Positions 34,582 to 46,808 are shown, counted from the first letter of the stretch. The stretch is 64,000 nucleotides of DNA from Eutypa lata (GCA_022661535.1 JAKULF010000018.1:496001-560000), one strand, 5' to 3'. Translations and numbers: made by a program. Notes: generated by a model not told the origin, from the letters alone.

Positions 34582-36010
34582 TTCTACAGGCCTGGGCCTA
34601 GATCTTGTTAAGCGACCTCATGTCGCCTTAGACGACTTCCCTGGGCGGTACTGTACTATCTCGGAGTAATTTTACGTCAACGCCCGGCACCGCAACGATT
34701 AAGCCATATCCTCTTGTGTCATAACTAGTTGCGGCGGCTTTACCATAATCTTCAAATTACCATATTTCCCATTCATGTCTATGCAAGAACGAGCGATGTC
34801 ATCTCAAGTTCTATTAGATGATAATTCTGGCTATTAACGCTAGCTCTTGCTAACAAGGAGCTGGATGATGTCATGGGCATACATCCACGTTCTTGGGGAA
34901 CGTGCTAAACTTGCAAGCACATGTGATCCAAATTAATCTTAGAGCTAGCTAGCACTAACAAGAAGCTCCCACAACAGCCCTGGAGGATACACTGATATAA
35001 CAATCGCGGCGGTTTCGGGAAAGGCTTTTCACGAGTTAACCAACTTCTCGAAACGACCTACAGATCTTCAAACCTTCTAACTCCAAATATAGGAATCGTT
35101 CTTATCGTGTTAGACTAGGTATGACGAAGTCAACAAGTCGTCAAGAGGTTTATATGATATGCTACTAGCAGAGCAAGGGAACCCAGACCGCCACAATACT
35201 CTCAGTGGAAAGTTCCATATTTAGGCTTGACAGACGTATAGGGCCGTAACAGTAAAGACGAAAGTTCTACACAGTGAAGACAGTCATCTAAATAGTCACA
35301 TCCCAGTATTATGGACTTAGTACGGCGTACCTGATAATGAAAGCCGAGGGGGCCTATAGGAAGGCAGAGTTGTTGCTGGGATCTTGAAAGATAACCCAAT
35401 GATTATTATAATAGTAGAAACCAGCTACCCTAGTACCCTAGTTATGTATTATGCAACTTGTCAGCATGCATATTCGTCCCTGAACACGTCCACGTCATGG
35501 TCTCATCGCTTCTTGCTAGCAGGCTAGACGGTAGCCGCAGATACCCCACCTCATCTCACTCAACCCACTATACTTATTATGCACGGTTCTTTTCTTAGGT
35601 TCGAGATGCTTTGGCTTGAATCGCTCTCAATGGCTGATAACACTCACAAGTGGATTATCTTGAATTGCCATATAAGTATGGATCGGAGAAAAATAACCTC
35701 GCCTAATACTCAGCTCTTATCGGATGTGTAAATCATATAACATTCAGGTAAGCGTGGAGTTGACCAAAAGACCCTTGCTAGTATGGTTCACGCGTGGGAA
35801 CTCGTTAAAGAGTCTGAGAGCTAGCATCGACGTGACGTTTGGAGTCCTCTTCCTTGGATGTAACCTATCAATAGACCACCAGCTGGAACGTCATATTCAT
35901 ATATCAATATCAACAATATTCAGTTTCTCCAATTTCATTATGAGCCTCTGAGTTGCAGCTTTTTCTTTAGCAAGGCTGTTCTACCTGATATTTGTTTACG
36001 AGATCCATTG
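34582..36010. other. Intergenic region
   Basis: 1.4 kb between two plus-strand genes. Only short frames are present. A/T-rich leader before the FAD oxidase start. No repeats of note. Confidence 0.4.
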
Positions 36011-37939
36011 ATGCCGACAATGGCTGTTCCATCGTCTCGTCCTTCTCGCGGGAGATTTCACGAATTGAGTTTCAACAAAGGAGTCGGTTTCTTTTCTCTT
36101 CTGGTGCTGGTAGCTGCGATAGCAGGCAGCAGGCTTAGAATCTTCTCTGAAGGCAGTTGTCGCAGTATACCAGGAGATGAATCGTGGCCGAAACAAACGG
36201 ATTGGGGCAGATTGAACCAAACTGTTGATGGGCGGCTTATTGCCACTATTCCAATCGCCGCCGTCTGCCACGAGACATTCTCTAGCACTGAAGACATCTC
36301 CATATACAACAAAGAAGATTGCGATGCATTGCGGAATGTCTGGTTCTTCCCAGAGACGCATATACCATCTCCTTCCTCGCCAATGTCTTATCCGTTTACT
36401 AATGACAGTTGCAATCCGTTCCAAGACCCAGACACGCCATGCACTATAGGATATCATCCAGCATACACCATCAATGCCACAAGTCCAAACCACATCCAGG
36501 AGGCCATTCGCTTTACTAGGGAGAACAACATTCGGCTTGTCATACGTAATACAGGGCATGACTATCTTGGCAAATCAACAGGCGCCCATTCCCTTGCAAT
36601 ATGGACTCATTATATGAAATCGCTGGAGTTTATCGACACTTACAGCAGTCCTGGATATGCCGGCCCCGCCATAAAATTAGGGGCTGGTGTAGAGACTGCT
36701 GAGGCGTATAGATTCTCACATTCGCATGGCCTAGTGGTTGTAGGAGGAAATGGCCAAACTGTTGGCATAGCTGGTGGTAAGTACAATTGAGCGTTAGTCT
36801 CGTCGTCCTAATTTCATTATTTCCTCGCTAAGCACATCTCCTATCGCCTACAATGGCATCCATTCGCCATATAGCGCAATTATATATCTACATGGGATGA
36901 TGAATCGATGCTAACAATGTTCGCAGGTTTTACTCAAGGTGGCGGCATCGGTCCGCTTGTGTCTAAATATGGATTGGGCGCGGATCAGGTCCTTGAATGG
37001 GAAGTTGTGACGGGGACGGGTGAGCTCGTGAAGGCCACTCCCTCTGATCACCCCGACCTATTCTGGGCATTACGTGGAGGGGGTGGGGGCACTTACGGTG
37101 TCGTAGTATCCATGACTGTCAAAGCGTACAGCGACAATGTTGTTTCTATGGCCTATCTGACTATTCTCAATAACGGCATAAACGCGGATGCTCTTTATTC
37201 TGCAGTCGGCACCTTTATAAAGACACTCCCTAGCATAGTGGATATGGGTATCTACTTATCTTGGGTCGTCGCACCTTTCGGGTTCATGCTTATGCCTGCA
37301 GTTGGGCCTGGATTTCAGGACTCCGACTTGGACAACATCCTACAGCCAACCGTTGATGAGATACATCGGCTTGGCCTTGACTACCAATATTCTTCAACAA
37401 CACATCCCAACTGGTTGGCAGCGTATGGATCCACTGGATCATGGAACGTGTCGAACCATAACCTTGGCGGTCGATTGATTCCACGAAGCCTTGTGGAAAA
37501 TGAGCCAGATGAGCTCTTGAAGGCAATTCGACACATAGCTTCCCAGGCGGTCATGTCTGGAGTAACTTTCAATGTTGCCAATGGTGTGTCGTCGCCAGAC
37601 GAGGTTGCTGTTAACCCATATCTTCGCGAGACGTTGATTAGTGCGGTAGTTGGCACCCCGATTGACTATGCCAACTTCACAGCAAATGCCGCTGCACAAG
37701 ACAAAGTAACGCACGATCTACTGCCAGCGTTGGAAGCCCTTCTACCTAATGGCGGAGGATATCTCAACGAGGCGGACTTCCAACAACAGAATTTCCAGCA
37801 TGTTTTTTATGGCGATCACTATGAAAGACTTCTTCAGATTAAGCGCAAATACGACCCCTATGACCTCTTCTATGCCAAGACAGGGGTAGGTAGCGAGAGC
37901 TGGGAACAACAGAGTGATGGAAGATTATGTAGAGTGTGA
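36011..37939 (+). CDS. FAD-linked oxidoreductase, BBE-like / isoamyl alcohol oxidase type
   Basis: Two exons (36011-36776 and 36927-37939) encode 592 residues. The 150-bp intron (donor GTAAGT, acceptor CAG) joins VGIAGG to FTQGGGIGPLVSKYGL. The PCMH FAD-binding domain covers about residues 145-330. RNTGHDYLGKSTGAHSL carries the flavin-attaching His183. The second attachment Cys of bicovalent berberine-bridge enzymes is absent: the loop reads VVGGNGQTVG, with Gly248 where Cys would be, so the flavin should be held by one bond. The BBE tail ends with KRKYDPYDLFYAKTGVGSESW. A hydrophobic segment at residues 26-40 is a signal anchor or signal peptide, followed by N-glycosylation sites, so it is secreted or luminal. 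Relatives oxidise alcohols, sugars or secondary metabolites. An ATG nine bases downstream is an alternative start. Confidence 0.85.
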
Positions 37940-38561
37940 GCGATGGGGGATATTCCGAGGATAAATAATCACACGGTCATGGAGTGACACGTCTGTAACT
38001 TAGCGAACGGTTGGGCCATATACTACGTAGCTGTTCGGTACAAGTGCTCGGCGTTGGGAAATACGAAAATATGTTTTCAGTCTTGAGGCAACATACGTAC
38101 GTACGTACATATCTAGTCTAGATTGGCATCCTGTTGTTGTATATATAGTTGCGGTTATACAGGCGGGAACCTCAATGACTTCATATCCATCTTCCCTTGC
38201 TATACACTAGATATATCCATAGTCTACCAACTAACTCACCTTCCCTATCAAACATAAGACGGGCTCCGTTAGTTTCATATAGTGCGATATTCTGGCGTAC
38301 CCCATACCGAGAGGAATTGCTTCCGTAAGCAGCTTAGGCTCACTCATGCTTATATGATTGATCCGTTCGATGTCATACAGCAGCAACTTCCCCCTACTGT
38401 TAGAATTTATCTTCCTATACTTGGTTATAGTTCGTCCGGGGAACACAAGCAGCCGGACAACAACAACACAACTATAGGTAAACGTGATGTTAGAACTATT
38501 GAGTAACTCCTCTATTGACATTTTTCTTAGACTGACTCCCGCCGGAGAAGCATCCATCACT
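37940..38561. other. Intergenic region
   Basis: 622 bp with a short ACGT tetranucleotide tract at 38096-38108. No gene seen apart from the upstream open frame of the small secreted protein candidate. Confidence 0.4.
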
Positions 38562-38888
38562 ATGCAGTCGCACTTAGCAGTCATCGCCATCACCGTATCG
38601 TCACTCCGCGGTATTGCCGTTGCGAGACCTTCGGAACCGGTTTTGAAGCTAGACCGTAAGTTAATTTCCTAGTCGACATAGGAAGTTCAAGGGAAGCAAC
38701 CGCTCATATCGCCTTTGTAGATGTACCCCTGGCATTTATGGACCCTAGACGGAGTGCACAAACAGCTAGATGGAATGAGACTGGAGGGCGACAAGGTGTC
38801 CAATGTGACTGCTCTTAATATGAATGGGATAGTCGAAGGTATATCAAAAGTTGTGAAGAATGTATCCGAACGTTTGGATAACTTTTGA
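38562..38888 (+). CDS. Candidate small secreted protein
   Basis: I propose two exons, 38562-38655 and 38749-38888, giving 77 residues. Exon 1 begins MQSHLAVIAITVSSL and ends with a signal-peptidase-like AVA-RP context, so residues 1-21 look like a signal peptide. A good donor GTAAGT follows. Exon 2, taken from the acceptor CCTAG at 38744-38748, keeps frame and reads as an amphipathic helical segment (VHKQLDGMRLEGDKVSN, then GIVEGISKVVKNVSERLDNF) with an N-glycosylation site. No cysteines are seen. The alternative acceptors at 38672 and 38720 lead to another frame that stops after about 30 codons. The splice choice is inferred, and no family is recognised. Small secreted proteins of this sort are often effectors or cell-wall peptides. 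Confidence 0.4.
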
Positions 38889-40674
38889 CTGGAGGTTATA
38901 TGGCGGTGTTGAAGTTGAGGCAAGGACGAGAATCTGACGAGTTTCGGATAAAGGAGCTTGGTGATACATAGTTATAAACTAACAGATCTCCTGCTCATAG
39001 ACGTCGCTAAAAATAAGTTATTCAAGCCCAATATCATGCATTTCCGCGTGAATAACCAGGCAGTGCTCAATAATACTAGCGCCCGCCCTATAGTAGGTCC
39101 CTTCAAGTTCGTCTGCATAACCTTGTTATGGACTTATTTGAGCTTCGCCTGATCGGTTTCGGCATAGGTGTACCAACCATTATCTTCGCATAGAGGTGTT
39201 CAGATGTTGGTATCGAAGGCTTTTGGGGTATAGTTTTCATTCTTCGTCGGCATAGTAATCGCTGGAATCGTCAACTCTACCCGATAGACCTTGTGGAATG
39301 CGGCAATATCTGCGCACTTTATAGCTGTATAGACTGAATGGAGTACTAGGTCAGCATTATGTTCACCCACTGAGAGAATATCGTATTTCTAAGATCATCT
39401 GCACACTCACAACATCAACTAAGCCAGGGCTCCGAGGCTGGGTTGTCCAAATATGGAAGATCGGTCTTGTTCTCCATTTGACCTCTGTGTTGCTTGTAAG
39501 TTTGTGTAGAAGACACTGCAATGTATCGTCGGTTGATATTCATTTCTGCCATTATTTGTTGCGTATCATTGTTCAAACAGGCCGGCTGGGCATAGTTGAG
39601 AAGGATTTCTTTTTTGTGGCCAGTTTCCTATTTCGAATCTTGCGGGTCTAGCTGTTGCTATTCAGAGCTATGCCTTCATTTCTTGCGGTCCTTCTCGTAC
39701 CCCTATTACCCACCAACGTTAACCTGCGTAGCATTGGTGGTCAGAAGAGCACGCATCTACACAGAGTTGAAGATGGTATTGTGTTGAAGGATGTAGTAGT
39801 ATTGAACTAAGAGCACGCTACATTACGTTTCGATCGCGAAATTTCAACAAGTCTTGTCACTGGGGCGATCTTTTCGAAGACGTGCTGGAGATAAGGTATC
39901 GACATAAAATGAAACGAGAGGGTTGTAACGACTAGTGTTGATCGTTGATGGTTTGCTGTTAAGTATTAGCCGTCGTATTATAATCTGAAGGGAGTGTTTC
40001 GGAATAGAGAGCATCTGTTAAGATGCTCGGAATTAGCAGAGCGATTTTTCAGGTCGAATTCAGGTAGTGTTATCGTTACCGGCGCCAATCATGCGACCTC
40101 ACTAAAAACATTCCTCTTTTTTTGTTTACATGTATTTGTTTATAGGCAAAGCATGGAGAATTTGTTTATGAGTGGGTTGTTTGAGGCTACCATGTGAGCC
40201 AAAGCGATTAATACCTCTCAGCAGCACGAGGCGTACTTAAACCCACTAAGGGCATGCCCAGTTGCTTAATCCTGCAATTCAAGTGGACGGTTTCCTCTAG
40301 TAATGTGATCATGTCTTCACTCGAATAAGCGTGTGGAATAAAGTAGAAGAGGGGTTGCTAAATATTTGATAGCCCGTCACGCATAGATAGACATACCCAT
40401 ACATTTAGTTGCTAGTCACAATTCACTAGCTTCCTCTTCTTCCTATTCTTCCTTCTTTCCTACATGTTCAAAAACAAATTCTATTTCTATTCTCTTTCCA
40501 CCCAGTCTCTCATTTCTCTATCTTCTATCAAGATTTCAAACCCACCACTACGAATCGATTAACGACATTCTCAGTACATCGTTACATACTTGATCTCTCG
40601 TAAACACTGTCTACAGAACTTCACGTACCTTGTCACAACCTGCGAAGCCTTCTAGACAAACTATTCCGACAGAA
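38889..40674. other. Intergenic region upstream of the helicase-like gene
   Basis: 1.8 kb without a supportable gene. The last 250 bp (40430-40674) are CT-rich and leader-like, as upstream of the paralogue at 55484. Confidence 0.4.
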
Positions 40675-42852
40675 ATGGATCCTATCGCCGCGCGCCGCGC
40701 CATCCAGGAGTACCTTCAACAAAGGAACGACTTCGGCATCAGCTGCGTGCACATCAAGGGACAATGCTTACCTTCAGAGAAGACTAGTATGGTGCATGCT
40801 ATTTGGCGTGACATCACATCGAGAAGCCCTGCTGCCAAGGGAGTGTATATTCTTGATACGATGTACGATGCATGGGAAGCTATGGACTACGAGGAATCGA
40901 GAGACGACCGTTACTGCCCATACTCATGTTCTAGGGGATTCCCATATCTTTTCGGATGGCCAGATCCTGGATCCTTCGAACAGGAAATGCTACTTTTCCT
41001 CACTCCCGGCAACTTTTCCGCTTATACACGCCAGCCCCACAAGGACGAATGCCAATACTTTAGGAAAGACATAACCTTTCTCGTAGATCTTCCTGTCATT
41101 CCTACTTTGGAAAGCGAGTTGATGTTGGGGAAATTAATTTCCCTAGTACACGATTTGGTGTCTGGAAGTCAATACATTGAAGACGAGACTATGAGGAAAA
41201 TCAACCTCATAACATTTGGCGCAGGCGAATGCTGCCATGTGTTAAAAGCGTTTCATCAGTACCTCAATGCCACAGCCAATATCATAAGCTTGGCTCCAGA
41301 GCCGTCCATGATATCCTTTCAGGAGAGAGAGATACCCGGAGACCGAAAACAGCAGATGGAATACGTGTTGGGGCTTCTAAAACAGGCTCTTAATACCGAT
41401 GTACAACGTCCTTTCCTCCTAGTCCTGTTTCTGCATTATGAGGACGCTTTGAAGATTATGCGGCCGATTGTTTTTGAAATGCCAGGAAACTTTCACAGAA
41501 ACATTCGCAATGGTCAAGATGGGGCGTATATTCAAGGGCTCCACGACCTTGACGGCTTGAGGTTCCTCGTAGTTGACCCGACTTTCTCCTCCGTCGTAGG
41601 ACAACTGCCTATTACCCATATCATATCGACCGGATGTAAAAGACAGATGTCCTTGGACATAGAGTCTAGTCAGTTCTTTCGGGACGAAACGCCACTGTCA
41701 CAAAGCGAGCTTCGTCGCCAACGTCTCTGGATGGAAACAGCCTCGACTCCAGAAGATGTAGACGTCGTATATGAGACCATGTACTCGCCCACCGAAGTAC
41801 AACAAAGACCCGAAGACGTAGAGAGACCGTTAGATGGTCATATTCTCGGACTTCTGTTCATGGCGATAGTGAATTGGCCCCAATTCGGGATTTTTCAAAT
41901 ACCTGTACCGATTCTACAAAGTTTCGACAAAACGATGCTGTTAGAAATGGTCCGACGTCTTCATGGAATGAACATCATCAACGTGTACGATCAACGTGGG
42001 CCAACTTGGGTGCCAAATCACGACATCGTCTCGTCGGTTGTACGCTATCTGAGATCCGGAATAAACCGAAAGGCGAACATACATATTGCCACCATGCTCG
42101 CCCACGCTCATCGGTTGTCGGATTCGAACGTAAAGGTTGCTAGAACAATAATCAGGCTCGCCGCAATTACTCTTGCTGGCATAAACAATCTAGTAACAGT
42201 TAATGCCGACGTCTCGTGGGATGCGAATGGCAACTCTAAACACGGAGAGATAATCCGTATGGTCCAGGAGGAAATTCCTGGTCTTGGCAAGCATCTCGGA
42301 GATCATGGAGCTCTTTGGTTGGCCCTCGGATTATGGCAACAATGTCGCGATAATGGGGAGTGTGTCATCCTTGATATGGAACATACCGCCAAAGTCCAGC
42401 GGAAAGTACATTTAAGCAACAGTCTGTTGTATTGGATCAGAGTTACCTCCGAAACTTTAGATACGGAAAGCGGATTTCCCATCGAAGACGGACTTGAGTC
42501 AGAGAAGACTATATTGGATGATGACGAAATGGACCAGGTTTATGAGGTTCTATTTGAGTCTTGGATGCCCAATTTGGTGGGAATTCCCTATGATAACGAC
42601 TTGAAACCTGTTGCACTTCCTACGCTACACCCGTTCGACTGCAACCTCCGGAATCTTAGCCTAGACTGGGTCAGTCAACGTCGCAAAGGCAACCAGACTC
42701 GTGGCGGGTTTGTTGCCATTTACTCGGAACTGGCTAAGGATAAAGAGACTGGAACACTATCCCCCTTGGATCTTACGCTTATCCCCGACAGAGTCTTCGC
42801 CAAGATGAAGCATCGATTAGGACCGCTACCTTCGTTTCTCACAGATCCATAG
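40675..42852 (+). CDS. Pseudo-DEAH helicase-like protein, paralogue A
   Basis: A 725-residue single-exon protein, start at the first ATG after a CT-rich leader. It has no obvious named domain, but its block order follows a DEAH/RHA helicase. HIKGQCLPSEKTSMV (26-40) stands where Walker A GETGSGKTT would be. FLVDLPVIPTLESELMLG (135-152) stands at motif II (DEAH replaced by DLPV). LITFGAGE (178-185) stands at motif III (SAT). LLVLFLHYEDALKIM opens the second RecA fold. FLVVDPTFSSVVGQLPITHIIS (296-317) matches motif V and its IxxVVD strand. LSQSELRRQRLWMETA (340-355) matches motif VI, without the GRAGR arginine finger. A winged-helix-like segment (RPLDGHILGLLFMAIVNWP) follows. ATP hydrolysis is unlikely. 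About half of residues match the paralogue at 55484, and both end in TDP. Function unknown. Confidence 0.65.
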   Translation: MDPIAARRAIQEYLQQRNDFGISCVHIKGQCLPSEKTSMVHAIWRDITSRSPAAKGVYILDTMYDAWEAMDYEESRDDRYCPYSCSRGFPYLFGWPDPGSFEQEMLLFLTPGNFSAYTRQPHKDECQYFRKDITFLVDLPVIPTLESELMLGKLISLVHDLVSGSQYIEDETMRKINLITFGAGECCHVLKAFHQYLNATANIISLAPEPSMISFQEREIPGDRKQQMEYVLGLLKQALNTDVQRPFLLVLFLHYEDALKIMRPIVFEMPGNFHRNIRNGQDGAYIQGLHDLDGLRFLVVDPTFSSVVGQLPITHIISTGCKRQMSLDIESSQFFRDETPLSQSELRRQRLWMETASTPEDVDVVYETMYSPTEVQQRPEDVERPLDGHILGLLFMAIVNWPQFGIFQIPVPILQSFDKTMLLEMVRRLHGMNIINVYDQRGPTWVPNHDIVSSVVRYLRSGINRKANIHIATMLAHAHRLSDSNVKVARTIIRLAAITLAGINNLVTVNADVSWDANGNSKHGEIIRMVQEEIPGLGKHLGDHGALWLALGLWQQCRDNGECVILDMEHTAKVQRKVHLSNSLLYWIRVTSETLDTESGFPIEDGLESEKTILDDDEMDQVYEVLFESWMPNLVGIPYDNDLKPVALPTLHPFDCNLRNLSLDWVSQRRKGNQTRGGFVAIYSELAKDKETGTLSPLDLTLIPDRVFAKMKHRLGPLPSFLTDP

Positions 42853-43943
42853 ACTAGGGGATATTTCGATACTAGGTCAATTGTGGTAGAGTCTAGGTAA
42901 ATTCTTGCACGAAAATTCATAGCCTTCATCCATACATAACGAGGCCACAAAGACATCTTCACATCCGGACTTTGCGGACTAGTCATGCCAAGTGATCAGA
43001 TGGCTATCACATGTTTGAGATAGTCAAGCACTAAATGTCTCGCGATGTAGTATAGGTTGACAGGCGGTAGTGGTGTTAGTATCATTAAGCAGAATAATGG
43101 AATATATCTCATTAAGACCAAGAAATACGTTATTTCCACCTGAATAGTTCACTATATTGTAGAAGGCGTAATGATGCTAGACCTACCGATGCATAATAAA
43201 TTCTACATATGATATCCTTATAACAAGTCCAAAGTTTAATCACCATTTGCCTTACTTGACGCTATATATGAAAGACCTGACAGATATCTAAGGGGAATAC
43301 TCAAAAACCGCGATGTTATGTAGTGGAATGGGGAAAGGTTATCCTATGGCTAATAGTGTCAACTGCAATCTCAGTCTATGAGTATTGGCTCTGAAAACTC
43401 TAGATAGTCATGTTGCTTGACAAGGGCAGAGCGTTTCTATTTGCCTTGGCAACAGTGAATATCATTCAAGAGCTGATGACGATGAAATCCTAACAGACCT
43501 ACAACCCTGCAATCCTACCAATGTTGGATCACTGCTTGGTATCTACATGATGGGAGAGAACTTGGTAGGGGATAAGGTTAGGTGCTGAGTTGTAAGCCGC
43601 GTAGCGTACTGACGATCAGTTAGCTAGAGAAAAGAAACTTCGACGGCTGCGGAAATGCAAGTTTTATGGTTTATAAGAGAGATGCACTTGGCATACTACT
43701 ACTCTCTTAGTTATGATATCAGCACATGCTCCACTACATACATAGGACAATCGCATACTATCACTACTAGAACATGACATACATTATACATAGAGAACAC
43801 TGATGAACTACGAGATATACAAAGAAGCATAGGAGGCAAAAACCACTAACATTGAACACTAAGCATCATCTACAAGGCACAGTAAGACTCATCACATAGG
43901 GAAGAATAGTTCACATCTTATATTTCAAGAACTAAAGCTACCC
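42853..43943. other. Convergent spacer
   Basis: 1.1 kb between the 3' ends of the helicase-like and coiled-coil genes. Moderately AT-rich, no gene or recognised repeat. Confidence 0.4.
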
Positions 43944-45959
43944 TCAAAAAATCCACCATCTCATTTCCGCCTCGGAATCGACTGGAAAGATGACGTCGTT
44001 TTGATCCGGGGTCATCCCAATGAGACGAGAGGTGTCAAAATTACACTCCATCCGGTGACGATCTACTGCTTGTATCGTTCTTGCATTGAAATCGCAATAA
44101 ATTACGGTGTATTCAAGAGCTGAGGTCTTTACAAGACCAACAGCCTGCTGTTCATAGAACAGACCGCTTGTGCGGCAGAACTCACGGAGCGTATTATTCT
44201 CCATAGCAGTGAATATTTCGGATATAATGGGTGACTGTGATAGCTTCCCTCGCAAACTGTCTACAATGCCATCATCAAGCAATGTCAGTCCCCAGCGGCT
44301 GTTAACCAGAGTATGTAGGCCAAAGAACCCGAGAGATAGTAGACCAGATTCAAGTGTAGATAACTTGATCAACACCTCTACAGCAGACTTGATGAGCAGT
44401 GCTACGATGGCATCGTTAAGCTCAGTATCTTTGGCCAACTTACTAGTAAGTGATTCCAAAAGATAGAACGACTTGTTAGATAGATCGCAGGTAGTGATGT
44501 TACTATACAGCTGCATGATCAGGGGAAGGGTTTCCATAGATGGCAACGAGTAGAGTCTGTCATCCTCATCGAGATTGGGAACTGGCTGTTTAACCAACCA
44601 CGGCAGTTCACTTCTGGTGTCGTTTCCCACCACTTTGACCCCATGCGACTCGAAAGCCTTCAAGAACTCATTCCACGGCTTCAAGAACCGCTGTGGTGTT
44701 CCTGACTCACCCATGAAGTACGCCGCCACAGCTTGATCACTGTTATCAGCACGTCTGGCGAGTTCAGTTATCTGTTGGTTGAGGGAGGTCTTCAAGCTTT
44801 CTAGCCCCTTTACGTCCCGCTTGCTCTCTGTAAGCATGGAGAGATTTGTTTCGGCTCGCGACGATTGTTCCTTGACCTCCCCTCCAAGATCAGCAATCTT
44901 CATGGTCAAACGGTTCAGTTCCTGCTTATACTCAGCTTGTGAATCCCTAGCTTGGTCTTTAAGCTGTTGGATTTCGTCACCGAGATGCTTCTGCTTTGTT
45001 TCGCAATCGTCTTTCTGGTTTCGCATAGCCTCCTGTTCAGACCTTGCAGTATCTCTTTCATTCTCAACAGAAAGTAGTCGGACAGCAACCACTTTACTCT
45101 CCTCCTTGAGTTGCTGTATCTCGACCTCCAGTCTTTTATTCTCATCCTTTTGTTTAGATGCTGCAGAGTCTCTTTCATTCTCCACATAATGCAGTCGAGC
45201 AGCAGCCTCTGTACCATCTTGCTTGAGCCGCCGTATCTCATCCTTGAGCATTTTCTGCACATCCTCTTGTTTAGAGGCTGCAGAGTCTCTTTCATGCTCG
45301 ATGGAGGTTATTCGGGCAGCAGCCTCTTTAGCCTCTTGCTTGAGCTGTTGCATCTCGTCCTCAAGCTGCTTCTGCTTCGTTTCGCACTCCTCCTTCTGCT
45401 TCTGAATATCCCTTTGTTCGGATATTGCAGTGTCTCTTTCAGTCTCGGCGGAATGTAATCGGTCACCAGCCTCTCGGATACTTGTCTCAAGCTGTTCAGT
45501 GTTCTTCTCTTCTCGTTCCTTGGCTTCGTTCAGATCTTTGACCATGTCTCTCAGCCTAGTTGTCATAGCCTTCTCTGTATTAAGGTCAGCAGAGCATACC
45601 ATCTTCTCTGTGCGCATATTGTTATAATAGTCCTGAGCTACGTTTAGGTCATTTTCTGCCCTAACATGCTCATTTTTTTCATTAGCTAAGAGGACTTGGA
45701 GTTCTTCGTTGGTAGCCCCTAGATCCTTGTACTTATCATTCAGATCATCCCAGGCCTTTTCCTGAGCGTCTGTTCTGGTTTCAAGATCTGAAATTCTGGC
45801 CTGAGACGCTTGGAGCGCACTCAACGTCTCGTCTCCCTCTTCTGTGATTTTGGTAATCTCTTCATCTTTTTGTGCCTTGACTTTCTCGAATTCTTCTATG
45901 GCCTTGTCGGCACTGATCTTCTCAGCTTCCGGCTTCGGAAGCTGTATATTTGATTGCAT
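43944..45959 (-). CDS. Long coiled-coil protein with C-terminal globular domain
   Basis: A 671-residue single-exon protein; ATG 45959 is the first Met in the frame. Residues about 20-400 are a continuous coiled coil rich in Glu, Lys, Gln and Asp. It contains diverged repeats of about 35 residues, marked by xxVENERDSAxSKQxDxxKxLxxEIxxLKxE (seen four or five times between about residues 165 and 330), which points to internal duplication. Residues 400-671 are non-coiled, with helical hydrophobic stretches (STLESGLLSLGFFGLHTLVN) and a conserved-looking end MTPDQNDVIFPVDSEAEMRWWIF. No known family is recognised. It would form elongated dimers or act as a scaffold. It is the only minus-strand gene between helicase-like paralogue A and its following gene; the duplicated copy of the locus has none at this place. 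Confidence 0.75.
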   Translation of the reverse strand: MQSNIQLPKPEAEKISADKAIEEFEKVKAQKDEEITKITEEGDETLSALQASQARISDLETRTDAQEKAWDDLNDKYKDLGATNEELQVLLANEKNEHVRAENDLNVAQDYYNNMRTEKMVCSADLNTEKAMTTRLRDMVKDLNEAKEREEKNTEQLETSIREAGDRLHSAETERDTAISEQRDIQKQKEECETKQKQLEDEMQQLKQEAKEAAARITSIEHERDSAASKQEDVQKMLKDEIRRLKQDGTEAAARLHYVENERDSAASKQKDENKRLEVEIQQLKEESKVVAVRLLSVENERDTARSEQEAMRNQKDDCETKQKHLGDEIQQLKDQARDSQAEYKQELNRLTMKIADLGGEVKEQSSRAETNLSMLTESKRDVKGLESLKTSLNQQITELARRADNSDQAVAAYFMGESGTPQRFLKPWNEFLKAFESHGVKVVGNDTRSELPWLVKQPVPNLDEDDRLYSLPSMETLPLIMQLYSNITTCDLSNKSFYLLESLTSKLAKDTELNDAIVALLIKSAVEVLIKLSTLESGLLSLGFFGLHTLVNSRWGLTLLDDGIVDSLRGKLSQSPIISEIFTAMENNTLREFCRTSGLFYEQQAVGLVKTSALEYTVIYCDFNARTIQAVDRHRMECNFDTSRLIGMTPDQNDVIFPVDSEAEMRWWIF

Positions 45960-46808
45960 ATTGTCGGAATATGATGTTGGTTGATAAACGTCTTGAAGAT
46001 TCAAGTCCGAGTTGATAGCAATTGTGAAATTTTGATGGAGTTCAACTTGCTTGACGCGGTGCTAGATGTGTGTATGTAGGTAGTATGTACATGTATGTAG
46101 GTAGCATTGAGAGGGGTCCACCAATACTACCAAATGTACGTAGGATGTACTGTATTGTACATACATACCTACTGTATTGTACATACATACCGAGCAGCCC
46201 TAGTTACTGAAAACGAAGTTGGTTTAAGCTTCTTACGTAAGGATAGTTAAGAGATAACCCCTAGGTTTTGGTTCAAATTAATAGATATGTGATACGATAG
46301 AATAAAACAATGTCGTAAAGGGATGATGATCTGACATTCATTTTCCACCATGGTATACATCCTATTTATTGCTGCCTGTTTAATGAATGCATTATTTGCC
46401 CACGTGTGTGTGTACATGTCAGTGAGTACATGGGAACATAGGTATAGGAAAAGTAGAAGAAAAGTCTGCAAGCCGCTTTTATTCAAGAGTGCTAAATGCA
46501 GATTAAACAGAGTTGACCAAAATAGCATGTGTACCTAAGTATCGGCAGGTTATTAGGTCTTAGATAGGTAGATAGTGCAATCATTGTATGAAGGTTTTTC
46601 GATTACGAGGGCACTACAGTAGTCAACTTTTGTCCAAACCTCCCCCCCACCAACCATTCACTCTCCCTCAGCACACACCAAAACGCACCTACGTACCTAC
46701 TTAGGTAAGTAGATCAATTTTCCCTTCCCTGCATCAGCAAACGGAATATTTTCATTCCAACTTCAATATCACAACCATATTCATTCCAGCGCCAATTCAA
46801 TCATCACG
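45960..46808. other. Divergent promoter region with TACCTA/GTAGGTA tracts
   Basis: 849 bp between the start codons of the coiled-coil gene and the following plus-strand gene. It is rich in GTAGGTA, TACATA and TACCTACTTAGGTA tracts (46070-46190, 46545-46570 and 46690-46712). The same motif lies upstream of other genes of this locus (see findings). Confidence 0.45.
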
